From: Branchiostoma floridae
Taxonomy: Eukaryota; Chordata; Leptocardii; Amphioxiformes; Branchiostomatidae
Reading direction: 5' to 3'
DNA length: 64,000 bases
Assembly (NCBI RefSeq): GCF_000003815.2
Contig: NC_049983.1
Span: 25,973,003 to 26,037,002, forward strand
The notes below the pieces were generated by a model. It made no database searches, was not told the origin of the DNA, and saw only the letters and a list, made by a program, of their open reading frames with translations. The position numbers were made by a program, and so were the translations under genes. This document shows, piece after piece, positions 1-11,762 of this stretch. Each line of letters starts with the position of its first letter. Within the stretch, counting starts at the first letter, position 1.

Positions 1-380
1 CCTTTGGTCTCTGTTAGTTTGTATGGTTGGAGAAGAGAAGAAAGTCCTGAGCACTCCAAGTTGAACTGACCATTTTGTTGACTGCAGTGTAGACACATCT
101 TGATCCTTCACCAAGACATCTGTTTACAGAGTTAAACATCCTTACACTTAGAAAGCAAATCTGGACATTAAGGTGATTACCAATAAGGAGCTAAGGAATA
201 AAGAATCCTAAGCACTACAAGATGGAGGAACAACAGGCATCCCTCAAACATCTGCCTGGAGATTGAAATGTTCTTGCTCTAGCTCCTTTGGTCTATGTAT
301 GTTTGGACTCCAAATTGGAGGAGAACAGAAACTGGGAAAGCAACTCCTGAGCACTCCAAGATGGATGCCAGCAGGCCCTG
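1..380. repeat. degenerate tandem repeat, ~150 bp unit
   Basis: Three related blocks carry CCTTTGGTCT near their start and a CTGAGCACTCCAAG or CTAAGCACTACAAG box (about 47, 208 and 347). No gene is seen in this part. Confidence 0.45.
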
Positions 381-1842
381 CTCACAGGGCCAGACTTCCA
401 CATGCTGCAGGGTTTATCAAACACCCATCAGCCACCAGGCGGCCCTCTCAAGCTGCCCATTCCTTGAGAACTACCACACCTACAACATCACGTCTTGAAG
501 ATCCGTGTGCACTGCAGGTGCTTTCAAGTGTGCGATACAAACTCACACGCACATTCCCTATATGGTCATCTGTACAGTAACATAATCTGGCAAATTCTAG
601 TGTTGAACATTGTCAGAGAGACGTTTTGCGTCTAAAATGACTTGTAAAACTTTGCACAAGTTTCCTAACAAAGAACAGATGAAGAAGAGCCAACAACAGG
701 GACTTTTATCTGCACATATTAAAAACACTTGGACCTGTAAATGGCAAAGACTCTGGCCATCAGCAATGTTCTAGACTGTGTAGGTGCTGGTGAAATCCGA
801 GACATACAGAATGAGAGAAAAGCAAATAAAGAACCACTGGGGACACAATAAAACAAGTTTGACTAGCATATTGCATAGCAATTTGAGCTATGATGTCTTC
901 TTTCAGTATGATCTGTCATTTCTTTGGGTATTCCAAAAGCTTTAATTTTCAGTTGGCATCTTAAGAAATCTGAATACAGTACAAGATATCAGTCAGACTG
1001 TAAGGTTATAAATCAAGTCCCACAGACTGTATTCAGGCCACAGCCACACAATACAGCTCTGTATGAGCCACAACTCAATCCCATCCCTGGTCTTCCCCCA
1101 GTGTCACCCCTGACCCTACCAACACAACATTAGGGTACAGTCAGTGATGACAAATCCTGGACTGCTGGCAATAGTGCAAGAACAGGACAGGACTCCAAAT
1201 TCATTTTTGGCGGGGGTTTTTGGATTTTTTTTTTCAATTTTGGGGTGCACAACAAACAATTAAGTAGAATGCCAGGAAAAACTTCTAATTGCAATTTCAA
1301 GCTCTGAAAAATTACATGAGACCCAAATTGTACAGCTGACTTCAAAATTTCAAACAAGGCAGATTTTATCATTTTTTTCTGACACTTAATTTCCTGTATA
1401 GATCTACCAGCATACATGACATCTTAATGTACATAACCTTGCACAAATACAAATACCAGTGCACACAGCTCCAATTTTGAATACACAAAAGTACATGTCC
1501 CCAGTATACCCTACCCAGCAGGACTGTGTTTTCCTGTGTGTTGACTATTTCCTATCGTATTCCACAATAAATCCACCTCCTGATTCACCAGATATGGCCC
1601 TGAGGAACAGAGTGGCAGGGCCAGGTCTGAAACCCACAACATCTGTCCAACATCAAGGGGGCAAAATTCCTGGAAACTGCGGGAACGCCGAGGGGTTAGG
1701 CAAAGTCGGAGCTTAGCTTCGGTTCTCGTCCCCTCACGAGGTCTAGCCAGTTCAAACGGACCGTGCCGGAGTTCAAAGTCACGCGACCTCCGGAACGTGC
1801 CGGTGTTGGCGGACACGGCCGAGGAATCCAGTTCTCACGCAC
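381..1842. other. non-coding stretch, presumed ADAMTS intron
   Basis: No convincing exon or repeat was found. A CpG-rich patch of about 150 bp lies at 1680-1840, just left of the candidate exon at 1843-1951. Confidence 0.4.
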
Positions 1843-1951
1843 CCAAGAACTTCCTCAGGGCCGTCTTAAGGTCTCTGCCAGCAACTTCAGCATGTTGAAG
1901 ATCAACTGTGAGGTTCCTGTGTGTCTCCGTGGAGGAGACAGGACCCCAGCT
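1843..1951 (-). CDS. unidentified candidate exon
   Basis: A good acceptor (CCACCTCTGCAG) and a possible donor (TTGG|GTGCGT) bracket 109 nt with one open frame. It begins SWGPVSSTETHRNL and ends KTALRKFL. Without the donor it would end two codons later at TGA as a C-terminal exon. I do not recognise the peptide and it does not join in phase to ADAMTS exon 3. It lies in a CpG-rich stretch next to a MITE inserted at 1968. It could belong to an overlapping minus-strand gene or be chance. Confidence 0.3.
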
Positions 1952-1967
1952 CTGCAGAGGTGGCAGC

Positions 1968-2397
1968 TAGGGGTGGGTACCGGTACAGAAATTAAGGTTC
2001 AAGTGGTACAGTCCAGGTCTGGACCTAAACCTGGACCTGATTGAAAACTTGTCAATGGGTGACCCCAAAAACAATGCTACAAAGAAATCTATTGGGCAAA
2101 GAATCAGACTTCTTAGTTCTACTGGGGTTTAAAAATTCTATTTTCATGTTGCCGTTGAAAGTTACAAAGTTTGACTGTAGAATCACTAGAAACTTGGTAA
2201 AACTTACTATCAACTCTCCTCTACTTCGCTCTTTTATCTTTTCTTGGACCAGTAACAGTGTAAGCCCCAAAACACCTCAACACCAGCCAATATAATCTGT
2301 TCATTTTGGAATCTGTCCAACATCCAGTCTACTGATTTTTTTTCAGGTCTGGTTTTTCTGGACCGGTCCAACGAGGAAAACTGGTTTTGTACCCCTA
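1968..2397. mobile_element. hAT-like MITE, 430 bp
   Basis: The ends are TAGGGGTGGGTACC and a matching inverted end GTACCCCTA. The element is flanked by an 8-bp target duplication with one mismatch (GTGGCAGC at 960-967 reading into 1960-1967, GTGGCAAC at 2398-2405). An 8-bp duplication is typical of hAT elements. A second partial copy of the same family lies at about 17501-17690. No transposase is encoded. Confidence 0.65.
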
Positions 2398-2405
2398 GTG
2401 GCAAC

Positions 2406-5400
2406 CAGGCAGTCTAGACCCACAAGTGAGCAGGTACTTCTGGGAACTGGACAAACAGAAATCAGAACCACTTGTGCCGAATGTTTGGTGTTTCCCCAGG
2501 AATGTTTTGGTCAGCCCAGTAAAAAAAACAGGGAATTCCTGTATTTCCATTGGACTTAGCAGGCTTTCCTACTGCCACTACTACAGGGTGCAGGTCTCTG
2601 TACATAGGGGATGATCATTCATTAGGGGAGGGAGGAACAACACATGGAAGTTCTCCCTACCTACATGTGAGGGATGAACCTTGATTAAACAGGTAGGGTG
2701 AAATTTCTCCTCTTAGTCATTGTGAAGACTTTTCAGTTTTTATGTAAGAGCTAGAAACGAATTCCTTTTCTTATTGTTCTTTACCTATGCCTACTTCTAT
2801 CTCGATTGTACAATCCCTCAACCTTGCATCTCTCTTGAAAGTTAATAAATCAAGCAGTCATCAACTTCCAAATTGATTTACGAGCTTCTTCAGACAATCA
2901 TTCTGACACTGACTTATACAGAGGAGTTAGGAGTCAACATTAAAGTTTCCACAAGTGTGTCCAAGTCCGTGCTGTGACCAGGTGTGGCCCCTTACTAAGT
3001 TACTGTAGACAAACCAATAATACCACTGAAACTAACAAATAACCTTTCCAAGAAACCCTCGCACTAACACTGTAACAGTCAGGTATAGCAAACTTGATTT
3101 CCGCCACAACCATAACAGTACGGTGATTAGACATGCCATTGGTGGTGGAACTCCTGTCAGCATAACACAACACACAACACAGCCTGACACACACAGGCCA
3201 GGCAAGCTCAACAACCTGTTTCACACACCTCTTTGGTCAGGACTTCTGACAAGACAGCCACATATCACATATATCATGTCGAAAATAAACTTTATCTAAC
3301 CTCTCTCAGTCATGACTTCTACTGCACTTTAGATATCTAGAAGAGAATTGTACTGAACTTGAAAGAAAAAAATTCTCTGCCCGTAGGGGAGGGGGGTATC
3401 CACAAATGAAGAACCTTGGTCCTAATTCAAGGGCGTAATCTCTTCACACTAATCACAGTAAACTGACTTTCTAAAGAGATATCATTTCCTCAAGTCAAAG
3501 ATCAGGACATAATTTTTCCCCAAGATTTCTATTCTACTCCAAACGTCTCAAGTTTTCAGCCGTCCAGCCAAACATTATTAGTTATTAGTACAAATGTATT
3601 TGGGCAATCAATTACATCTTAATAGGTTCTACACAAAGGTGTTTCCACTTTGTTCAATAAAACAGAAGGAATGGAGGATGAATCTGACTCCAGGGGCAGG
3701 CCACCTCTCCCCCCCTGCACAATGGTGGCATCCGGACGGCGCCCGGTCTTTTGTACGCTAGCGTTGACCGTGTCCCAGAGTTCTGGTCTGCCGTTGTTGA
3801 GCTTCCTTAGCGGCGCTGTCTGTCCAACTGACAAATGACACCAATTTGGAGCCAAAAGCAGCTGGAAGACACTGGCAGGGTGGGAGGGGATAGCCTCCTT
3901 ACCAGGCTTACAAGTTGGGCTGTTTTAGTGCTTACATGACGTAGATATGTCATTTCTGATTGTGTATCACTTCTCTAATTGTGCACGTTTTCTTTAGAGC
4001 TGACAATGAAGCTGTGTAAATAGAACGTGTGTCAGATAATTTTAACTGACTTACAATCAAAACACACAAAACTAGGGAAGCTGCCTGGGACCCAATATTA
4101 AATCATTTCTACAGTAGAATGAGACGTACATGTATGCTGCTAAACCACATACATACAAACATACAGGCCCTTCCAAAAACAAAAAATAACCTTCTTAATG
4201 AAGGTAAAAAGTCCATTTTGAAACATGTAAGTCTGCTAAGGTGGCAAGGGAGGGGGCAGCTATGACAAACCCATCAAAACTTCAAAAGGGGTCTAGTTAT
4301 AGGTGCGAACATACCAGCACAACAAAAACAACAAGAAACAGTAGCCCCATTGAGGCCGAACCTCCTTCCAGAATGTAAAAAGCAGACAGACAGCCCAGCT
4401 GAGGAGCCTGGCAGCGAGGCTATCTAGGGGGGCAGCTGACTGAGGAGTCTGCTAGCGAGGCTATGTATGGGGGCAGCTGGTTCATGTTGTCTTGCCCGGA
4501 AACAGAGGTCGCTCCTAACCCAGGATATCCAGTTCTGCTGCCACCAGGCTCATATAGGCAGCCCTTTCACAGGGTGTTGTATTTACTAAGGGGGGTGATT
4601 ATTTATATAAGCTAATCAGGACCCTGTAACAGTAAGGGGGAAACAACTAGGCTCTGTGTTCTGGAGACCCCAGGTAAGTGCAAGATTATACTTACAGATA
4701 AGACAGAACACACTGACTTGGAGGGGATATGATGATACAAAGAAATAGAGAGGCATCGCATCTAGTTTAATGGCCTTACTAATTCAATTACTTGGTTCCT
4801 GGACAAAAGAGAACATAGCAACCCTCCCTGTTGTTAGTTCGGACATAGTACATGAAAGCCATTTACAATTCAATTGCTCCTCAAGTGCTTTCCACGATTT
4901 CTCCACAAAAAAAGGAAAAATTAAGCAACAAAAAAAAACTTGTTTCAAAAGATTTCTTTCTTATAAAGACATCAACCTTGAATGTTGTAATATTTTCTTC
5001 CATGTCTGAAAAGTAACTGCACTTCTCAAAACTCTCAACTCTTCTCACGCCTTACATTTCCATAAACCTAGAACTGCCCATTAAAATCTAGGGACAACCT
5101 CAAAATCAAATACTCGTAAATTTTCCCTATCACTAGCTAAAAAGTTAACTGTTCCAACTTCCACCCTAATCAATTTCATTAGCATCATTTTACTAACCAG
5201 CAACAAGCTGAAAACCCTGTTGTTGTGTTTATAAACAACAACTTGACACCCCTCCACTACAATGGAACAACCCAGTGTATCAATCACTTACAAAACAATC
5301 AACATGTGTATGTGTAAAGTTACTAGTATGTGACATAATCCAAAACTTTATCCCTGCTATCCAACCAAGCAGAAAATATTCTAAACTTGTAACCCAAGCC

Positions 5401-5497
5401 CCGTTCACACAGGGGTGAGGGCCCTGGAGTGGCATAATTTGCTGTATTGTCAGAAATAATTGAATAAACAATACAAAGGCATAAGCCATACACCTAC
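2406..5497. other. presumed ADAMTS intron 3
   Basis: This is mostly AT-rich and has no recognised gene apart from the candidate exon at 3705-3827. A short imperfect tandem duplication (GAGGAGYCTGSYAGCGAGGC-type, about 50 bp unit) lies at 4396-4480. Confidence 0.4.
3705..3827 (-). CDS. possible ADAMTS9/20-like exon 4 (uncertain)
   Basis: A TTTGTCAG acceptor at 3828 opens a phase-1 frame that continues exon 3 (G plus TT) and stays open for about 60 codons. It includes the segment VGQTAPLRKLNNGRPELWD and the basic run KTGRRPD. ADAMTS9/20 have a poorly conserved linker here, before the furin site, so similarity cannot confirm it. The donor is unclear; AGAG|GTGGCC at 3705 is the best candidate. 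It could equally be non-coding GC-rich intron. Confidence 0.3.
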
Positions 5498-5654
5498 CCT
5501 GTAGTCCACATGGGGATCCTCCACTGTTGTGTAGTTTGACATGGTCTCTTCTGTATACAACATGAGGTTTGCTGTGCCCACTGTCATCGTCATGATCGCG
5601 GTTGTTTAGGGGTTCAATAAAATATTCCGAGCTTTGGGTCCTGAATGCTCCTAG
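5498..5654 (-). CDS. ADAMTS9/20-like: ADAMTS9/20-like exon 3, prodomain end
   Basis: The acceptor CCCATACAG joins in phase 0 to exon 2. The exon encodes LGAFRTQSSEYFIEPLNN and continues through a KPHVVYRRD stretch to PCGLQ. The EYFIEPL and HVVYRR motifs are shared with ADAMTS9/20. The donor CAGG|GTAGGT leaves phase 1. Confidence 0.87.
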
Positions 5655-7638
5655 CTGTATGGGGGGAGAGACAAAACAAGAAATCTTTTTAAAAAAGCTG
5701 TGCCTTGCCGCGTATTTTATGTTATTTTGGTAAGATAGACTAGATTCTACGCTTAAAAATCCCGAGTTCCACATGTCGCCCCCTCCCCCCTCATTATCAT
5801 AATTTATGTCAGATGAATTATTGGCACATTAAACAGGTTTTGTAAAACTTTTTGACCCACAATGAATATGCATTATTTTTTATTACAAACTAAGTTCCTT
5901 CTGATGCAATTTGTGATATATATTTATATAAACATTGTGAGTTAAAGCGTAGATTTATTACGCTGGACCACATACAGTAACATGCGTCTAGAAGAGCGTT
6001 TTAATACTCGCCTGGAATGTACTGTTGTCTAACTAAGCCATGAAACTCGGCAAGGAAAGAAGGGCCTTTGGAAGGGGCTTTGGAAGGGCTGGGTTAAAAG
6101 GTCCGTCCATTGATCCATGGAAAAAAGCTGGCGTAAAGCCTTGCCTGGCGGCAAGGCAAAAAGTGTGAAAAGTTTGGCGGCTTGCCCAGTGCGGACAGGG
6201 GAATCCCAGAGGGGGGCGGTGCTAGGATGATATCTGCTGGGGATATTGGCGCTGGGCTTCCTACTTACGGCTATTAAATATTCATTCCCTGTCATTTGAC
6301 ACCCTCCAGTCTAGGGGGACCGAGATTTGGGGAGCGTTCAGTAGTTTTATGCAAATACAAACAAACGCGACGTTTTTGTGGCCGCCTGTCCGGAAGAAGA
6401 TGACATATGAGATATGGTTGGGTCGGTAGAATTTGAAAGGAGATATTTCGGGCAGGGGTCCTAACTTTTGTAAACTAGAAACTCGTAGCACAAATCGTCA
6501 ACTGAGCTGAACCGGGGCTGACATGACACCCAGAGGTCGGATTTAGGTCTCCCCAAACCGTTTCGGCCTGAGTATTTACAAATACTTGAATGTAAGTCAT
6601 CCTCCTTCTGTGCAGGCCGCGGTTAGTAGTTTTTAGTCGCGAAGCCGCAAACCTCACCCCGGGGCAAACCTGGGCAGTATCGCCTTACTGGGGCTATCCT
6701 GGGCCCATCACATGGTGTGTCCGGCCCCCCTGCAAGGCCATGGGCCACGGGATATATTAGAAACACCCTGACCTGGGCACTCACATCCAAACATACACAA
6801 ACCGCACACACTCTTTCTTCAACAAACTCTGCCATATACCGGGGCAGACTGAGGTCAGGCGAACTGGCTGCCAACATTTCACATTCTTATTATAACGGTG
6901 CTCTGTCTCCGGGACAATCGGGAAATTACGAATGCTGTTGGTGCAGAGAAGTTGTAAATAAAACCGAGACAAAGCAAAAGTATTGAGTGTATAAAACAAG
7001 CGGAGAGAAAACTTACGAGTCCTGAACAGACACTGACAGCTACGGAAGACTCCGGGTGGGAATTGACGCGTCCTGTGTAGTAACAGTGCTGAAGGTGGGT
7101 ATCGTTTTCTGGGTCATACTCAGGACTTCCCAAGTGGTACACGGAAAAAGTCGGCGCGAGAAAGCCGGCATCCGCTGTGAGGTTGAGGTGGAACTTTTCC
7201 CCGAAAGCTTGCAGTGTGTACGCTGTCCTATCCGGGCCCGAGGTACTCCAACCGCCCGACACAGCGTCGGCACTCCGCTTCCTAAAATGGTGCGTGTGGG
7301 GGTACGGGTCGCCATTGTCGTCCACTCGGGCCGGCACCACGATCTCATACCTGCTCAGGCCCCGCAACAAGTCCTCTGTAGAAGACAGGGAGAGAGAGAC
7401 ACACGGGTAAATGCAGCGCAGCTGTGGACTGCCACGTACCGACCAGACCGGCTAGCGGTCCCGGGGAAAGCTCCCACAGGCAGGCCGCGGCACGGAGGGG
7501 GAAGGCTCGGCAAAGGGAGCGAGGGAGACCCAGAGAAAAGTAGGGTGGCCTACCTCGGTCGTGGTTCTGTGTTCGTAGCCCTAGCGCTGGCTTGAGGAGT
7601 TCACAACACAGGACTAAAGCAACGAACAGAGACCACAT
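5498..7638 (-). CDS. ADAMTS9/20-like: ADAMTS9/20-like metalloprotease, 5' part (exons 1-3)
   Basis: Exons in order are 7554-7638, 7017-7375 and 5498-5654, with GT/AG junctions and matching phases (1, 0, then 1 out). Exon 1 starts at ATG 7638 and encodes a hydrophobic signal peptide beginning MWSLFVALVLCCELL, so the product is secreted. Exons 2-3 encode a reprolysin-type prodomain. By memory, the closest family is the GON-ADAMTS group (ADAMTS9, ADAMTS20, C. elegans GON-1). Shared marks are YEIVVPARVDDNGDP, the run FHLNLTADAGFLAP, a HCYYTGRVN segment, a CSGL/LGAF junction, EYFIEPL, and KPHVVYRR. These proteases cleave extracellular-matrix proteoglycans; the prodomain keeps the enzyme latent. 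The furin site, HExxH catalytic domain, thrombospondin repeats and GON domain are not seen. They should lie to the left, in or beyond the first 5 kb. ADAMTS family membership is near certain; the exact subgroup is likely. Confidence 0.88.
5655..7016. other. ADAMTS intron 2
   Basis: The intron separates exons 2 and 3. Several minus-strand open frames between 6029 and 6877 have no recognisable homology and no support from splice signals. Confidence 0.5.
7017..7375 (-). CDS. ADAMTS9/20-like: ADAMTS9/20-like exon 2, prodomain
   Basis: The acceptor CTTCTACAG and the donor GGACTC|GTAAGT flank 359 nt that stay open in the required phase. The encoded segment begins EDLLRGLSRYEIVVPARV and ends SSVAVSVCSGL. 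It contains the folded prodomain core, including the Cys of HCYY that is conserved in this family. The opposite strand is also open for 179 codons, but that is a GC-rich shadow. Confidence 0.88.
7554..7638 (-). CDS. ADAMTS9/20-like: ADAMTS9/20-like exon 1, signal peptide
   Basis: This exon holds 28 codons plus one base. A 15-residue hydrophobic core follows MW and ends near PALGLRTQ, a plausible signal-peptidase region. The donor at 7553/7552 reads CGAG|GTAGGC and leaves phase 1, matching exon 2. An in-frame extension exists upstream, but the hydrophobic core sits directly behind this ATG, which is why I chose it. Confidence 0.8.
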
Positions 7639-8266
7639 GGTCACCCTGCACAACACTGCATGCACTTTGCAGGTCCCCCTCAACAGCAAGCCGGTCCAAG
7701 AGATGGCAAGGCTCCAAAAATTTACTTGATCTTTTGCAGCACTCTTCTCCTTCCACCGGCGGATCAAACCAAAAGGTCCGCCCTCGTGCCCCGGGAACGG
7801 CTCAAATCTCCGTACAATCCCAGTCGTGTCGTGCACTGATTTCGTTCGGAAACAATCTCCAACTCGGCATCGTTGCAAACTTTTTTTTAGATCAAATTCG
7901 TTAATTTTATCGATCAGATGGATGTATGGTACAAAGCTATAAATTTTGTCTGGATATTTTCAGGACATTTGGTAATGAGGCTTATAATAGTCAACCTCAC
8001 AGCTGTTCGGGTCGGCTGAAAATAGATCATCGGATTTCATCGCCCTTTCATCTCTCGTCGATATGAAGTATTTTTATCTCGTCCTGCTGCGAAGTTCAAG
8101 TGTAGGAGTGTCTCGTGAAACGAAACGAAGACCAGAGCCTACTTTTGAAACGTTAGGTTTTCACATGAACTCTTGAACCCAGCCCCATCTCTCGCCACCA
8201 ACTTTACACGTCATTCATTATCGTAATAGCGCCGCTAGCCACGCCTCCTGTAGTAAACGCGCTTTC

Positions 8267-8343
8267 ATTGGCCAGTTTTTACAAATTAGCATATGGTCCT
8301 TCGCTATTGGCCACGCCTTCAAAGCTGGACGCCCTGTGATTGG
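8267..8343 (-). promoter_or_regulatory. triple CCAAT-box promoter module
   Basis: Three ATTGG motifs (8267-8271, 8306-8310, 8339-8343) give three CCAAT boxes in the same orientation as the ADAMTS gene, 33-39 bp apart. GCCACGCC boxes, which resemble KLF/Sp sites, lie beside two of them, and the area is CpG-rich. CCAAT arrays with roughly 30-bp spacing are typical NF-Y promoter modules. The module lies about 630 bp upstream of the ADAMTS start codon, so it may drive that gene or a divergent transcript. Confidence 0.5.
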
Positions 8344-8749
8344 TCCGTCCCACGCGGGCTGATGAAGAGGCGCGACATGGCGGGAATTCCGCACATTGTC
8401 CGGGCAACAACATTGAGTCAAGTGCGGAAATGACAGCACTGGGAATATCGCTGTAAATATCATGCACAAAAACGCTTCTATAATTGAAAGAACAGACAAG
8501 AAAATGTCCCCCCGGTTCGACCTTGTTTTGTCTGTAGGACGTTTCCCAGAGGAAAGGCATTTAGATCGCCGCGTCGCGTCGCTTTTCCGGCCCTGTCCGG
8601 CAAAAGTGACATATTTACAAACAGATGCGACAAACGAAAACAAACGGGGACGCAAAGAAGATCCGACCAGGTCTTCCGATGGCTTTACCGCAGCTCAGCA
8701 AGCAAAATACAGAAGGCAAAGCTGTCAGTGTGATCAGTTGTAAATTCGC

Positions 8750-9649
8750 GAGTTTATCAAGATTACGGAAATCATTATCGTCGTGTTATAGATAGATGGT
8801 TTATTGCGCAACAATTGCATCAGTGATAATGTATGGCAAAGTATAGATAACAGAAGTTGCAATCTAGTACTACTAGTACATATATACGTTATATTACAAC
8901 AATTTCAGTTATCACAATACTAGTGGACTATAGGGCAAGTGATAGGATCCCGTGACCATCTAGTTTTTGTACAAAGTGCAAATTCGGGTAATCATAAAAG
9001 TCTGGTTTTCTTTCTTTTCTTCTTTTTGTTCCTTTTATTAGCCAGTGTAAATCTCACTTTTATAGATACTAGTAAAACAGATAAATGCACCAAGCAGGTA
9101 CCCAAGCGCCTGGATATGATTTTGAAAACAGTCAGACGTTTCAAGTAAACGAATGAAAATCTTCCCGTCATGATCATCTATCTCTATGCACATATCATGA
9201 CTATTTCATGTGTCGGAAATCCATGGAATTACTGTCTGATTTTGCCGAATTTCCCCATACGTCTTCCTCCCATGAGAGAAATGTTATATCAATATGACGA
9301 TTATTATCCTCCGAAACGTCAGTGCGGAAATGAAATCATAACGATATCTCATTCCAACCTGTTCACTGAGGAACAATAGGGGATTACCCTCTGCCGGCGA
9401 CCCCTTTGAAGTGTTGGTGATTGACAGCAGTTGAGCACGACCGTGAGGTGTTGCCTGGTCCCAGTGGGGATGAGTCATGACTCCGGCGGGACCAATGTGC
9501 AATCAGATACAGATATATTATACAAGCAGATATGTGAGGATTTTCGTTTCATTTACCTGTTAGATATGGGGCCCCGGCTGCAATGGAGTGGTACCAATAC
9601 TACCTTTTCAGTGGCTTGTACGCTTTTTTTGCTGTTTTGTGATTTCAAT

Positions 9650-9704
<55 letters not shown>

Positions 9705-11760
9705 GTGTGTGTGTGTGTGTGTGCGTGCGTGTGTGTGCGTGCGTGTGTGTTTATGTGTGTGTCTATGCGTGTGTGTTTGCGTGAGAGAAAGAGCAAACGT
9801 GAGAGAGAGATGAACAAGGAAGACGTTTCGCTGATTTAAACTTGTCTCCTGAAGTAGATCGCAGGAAGTTACAAAAATTTCATTATGCTGTTCATGGAGA
9901 GATTTGTGTATACCTAAAATGACGCAAAGTACGAAATAAGGAGTCAGCTTAAAACTCAATTTGCATCTCCCTGCCCCGGAACTTCGCCGTCAAAATCTGA
10001 TCAAATGTCAGACAAGAGTGAACTTTTATCTACTGCAGTTGACACCATGTACTTATATGTCGGAACCACAGGTTGGAACAGGTGGCTTGTAGCGGTCCCA
10101 TGGGATACTGGCAAGGGGAGGCAAAGATAGAAGTTGACGTTTACAGCGTAAGGTGGACGGCAATATGGTGCAATATTGGTTTTGTATCGGACAAGGTCGG
10201 AGATCAATATCGGAAGGAGCATTTTACGGTGGGAAGAATTAAATTTTAGGTTATTAAATGATGACGATAGCGATAGATACCCAGAAAGATTTTATTTGTA
10301 TTGAACGGGAGGCTTAGGTTCAAACTGATAGATGTCCACCGACCTAGTGATTTTGGGAGGTAACAGTCAGTGTCAGCACAAGCAGAATTTTGTACCACTT
10401 GGCTAGAATTTTTCAGATTTTAAACTGCAGTCATATTCGTCTAACGTTTGTTGTGCGACTTTCAGGAAGGTCTGGTCTTTATGAATTTGACATGTGAAAC
10501 GTGTCGCGATTTAGAAAGTATTTTGGAAATTGAGACAAGTTACGCCAACGTATAAAGTCTCAAACAATTACAGACAAGCAAAGCATATAACAAGGGTAAT
10601 GGAGAGTACAACCGGGCCAAGCTGGTAGGATAGAAGTTAAGTTATTCAAATCTTTTTGTTTCTTTTATGAATGATTGAACATACTGTAGAAGATAGCTTC
10701 TTGTTCAATACCTGAAAGTAATAAATGACTGTAAGAGACAGTTATAACGTTACGTTTTAGGATATGTGTTAAAATTTTCCCACAGTGGATGTTTGCGCTG
10801 CTCCAATCCCACTTGTAGTTCTTATTGGTACGGTTCATTTGCGGTCCTAATGACACTGGTCATCACCGCAGCAAACAAGGCCTAAATCCGGTAAAGATCC
10901 CACCCGGAGCCGGGGGGTTCTAAGCTTATGAATAGGTTGGCTAATCAGGGTTATTTTGTTTGCCTTTTGTGGGTTTTCTACGTTTCAACCAGATCAACTA
11001 CGCCGGAGAATGTTTTGCCATTGGAGTTTAGCCCGACCATGGAGTAATATTTGCCGCACCGGTACGGTTTCGGAAAGAAATGCTACCTTTCCCGGGTTAA
11101 CGTTGGCGCTCTTGTCCGATTATTGATTTTATTCCAACATATGTTTGCTCTTCTACTATCCATAACTCCCAAGAAATGCCTAAAGAAGGCTAGTTTCAAC
11201 GTCTCCCTACTGGCGAAAAGCTAATTTTCGTCTCCTAATCGGAGTCCTATAATAAAACGATTGGCCGTTGCCTCGAACCCGAGTTGTTGCACATTCTTGT
11301 CTTCGATAATCTTTCTAATATTCATCAAGATAATATGTGTTTAAATTGTTGCTTTATATATGCTTTTTTCTTCTTGCCAAGTTATAAAAGGTTCGCATAT
11401 GGTATAGACCGGCCGGCGATATGGCGACAACCGTTCAAAAAGGCAATGACCGTTCAGAACATGACACTTTCAACCCGGGGCCCGGCCGGGCTGTTTGTGG
11501 AAACGAAAAATAGACATGTAAACGTTAACATATACACAGATAATGCCAACGACTATCCTTTTTACGTCTTGTGTAGTTTGGTGTCTTTTATGATCATCCT
11601 TGTCATTCCCGAAAGCTGCCCGGCTTGGAAATGTGACGTCGGCTTTGTAATATTGCACCCGACAAAAGCGTCAAAGGTAGACAGCAAGATAGACGTACTA
11701 AATATTGCGAAGAAAAGACTTAACCAGATTCTTGCATCTGCTTGGAGATCAGGGGTGTGA
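8750..11760. other. intergenic region between ADAMTS and PUS7L
   Basis: No recognised gene. It includes a GT microsatellite and several unsupported open frames. The longest is 158 codons on the plus strand at 11284-11760, with no recognisable similarity. Confidence 0.45.
9651..9780 (+). repeat. (GT)n microsatellite with GC interruptions
   Basis: About 130 bp of GT dinucleotides run through here. The left half is nearly pure; the right half is interrupted by GTGCGTGC and GTGTTTAT variants. The open frames on both strands here are repeat artefacts. Confidence 0.95.
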
Positions 11761-11762
11761 TT

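Noticed and set aside
7056-7595. 179-codon plus-strand open frame
   Set aside because: Antisense shadow of ADAMTS exons 1-2 in a GC-rich stretch.
9431-9959. Open frames with poly-Cys/Val and poly-His/Thr
   Set aside because: Translations of the GT microsatellite.
11284-11760. 158-codon plus-strand open frame
   Set aside because: No recognised family or splice context. It runs to the edge of a mobile element. Too little to call a gene.
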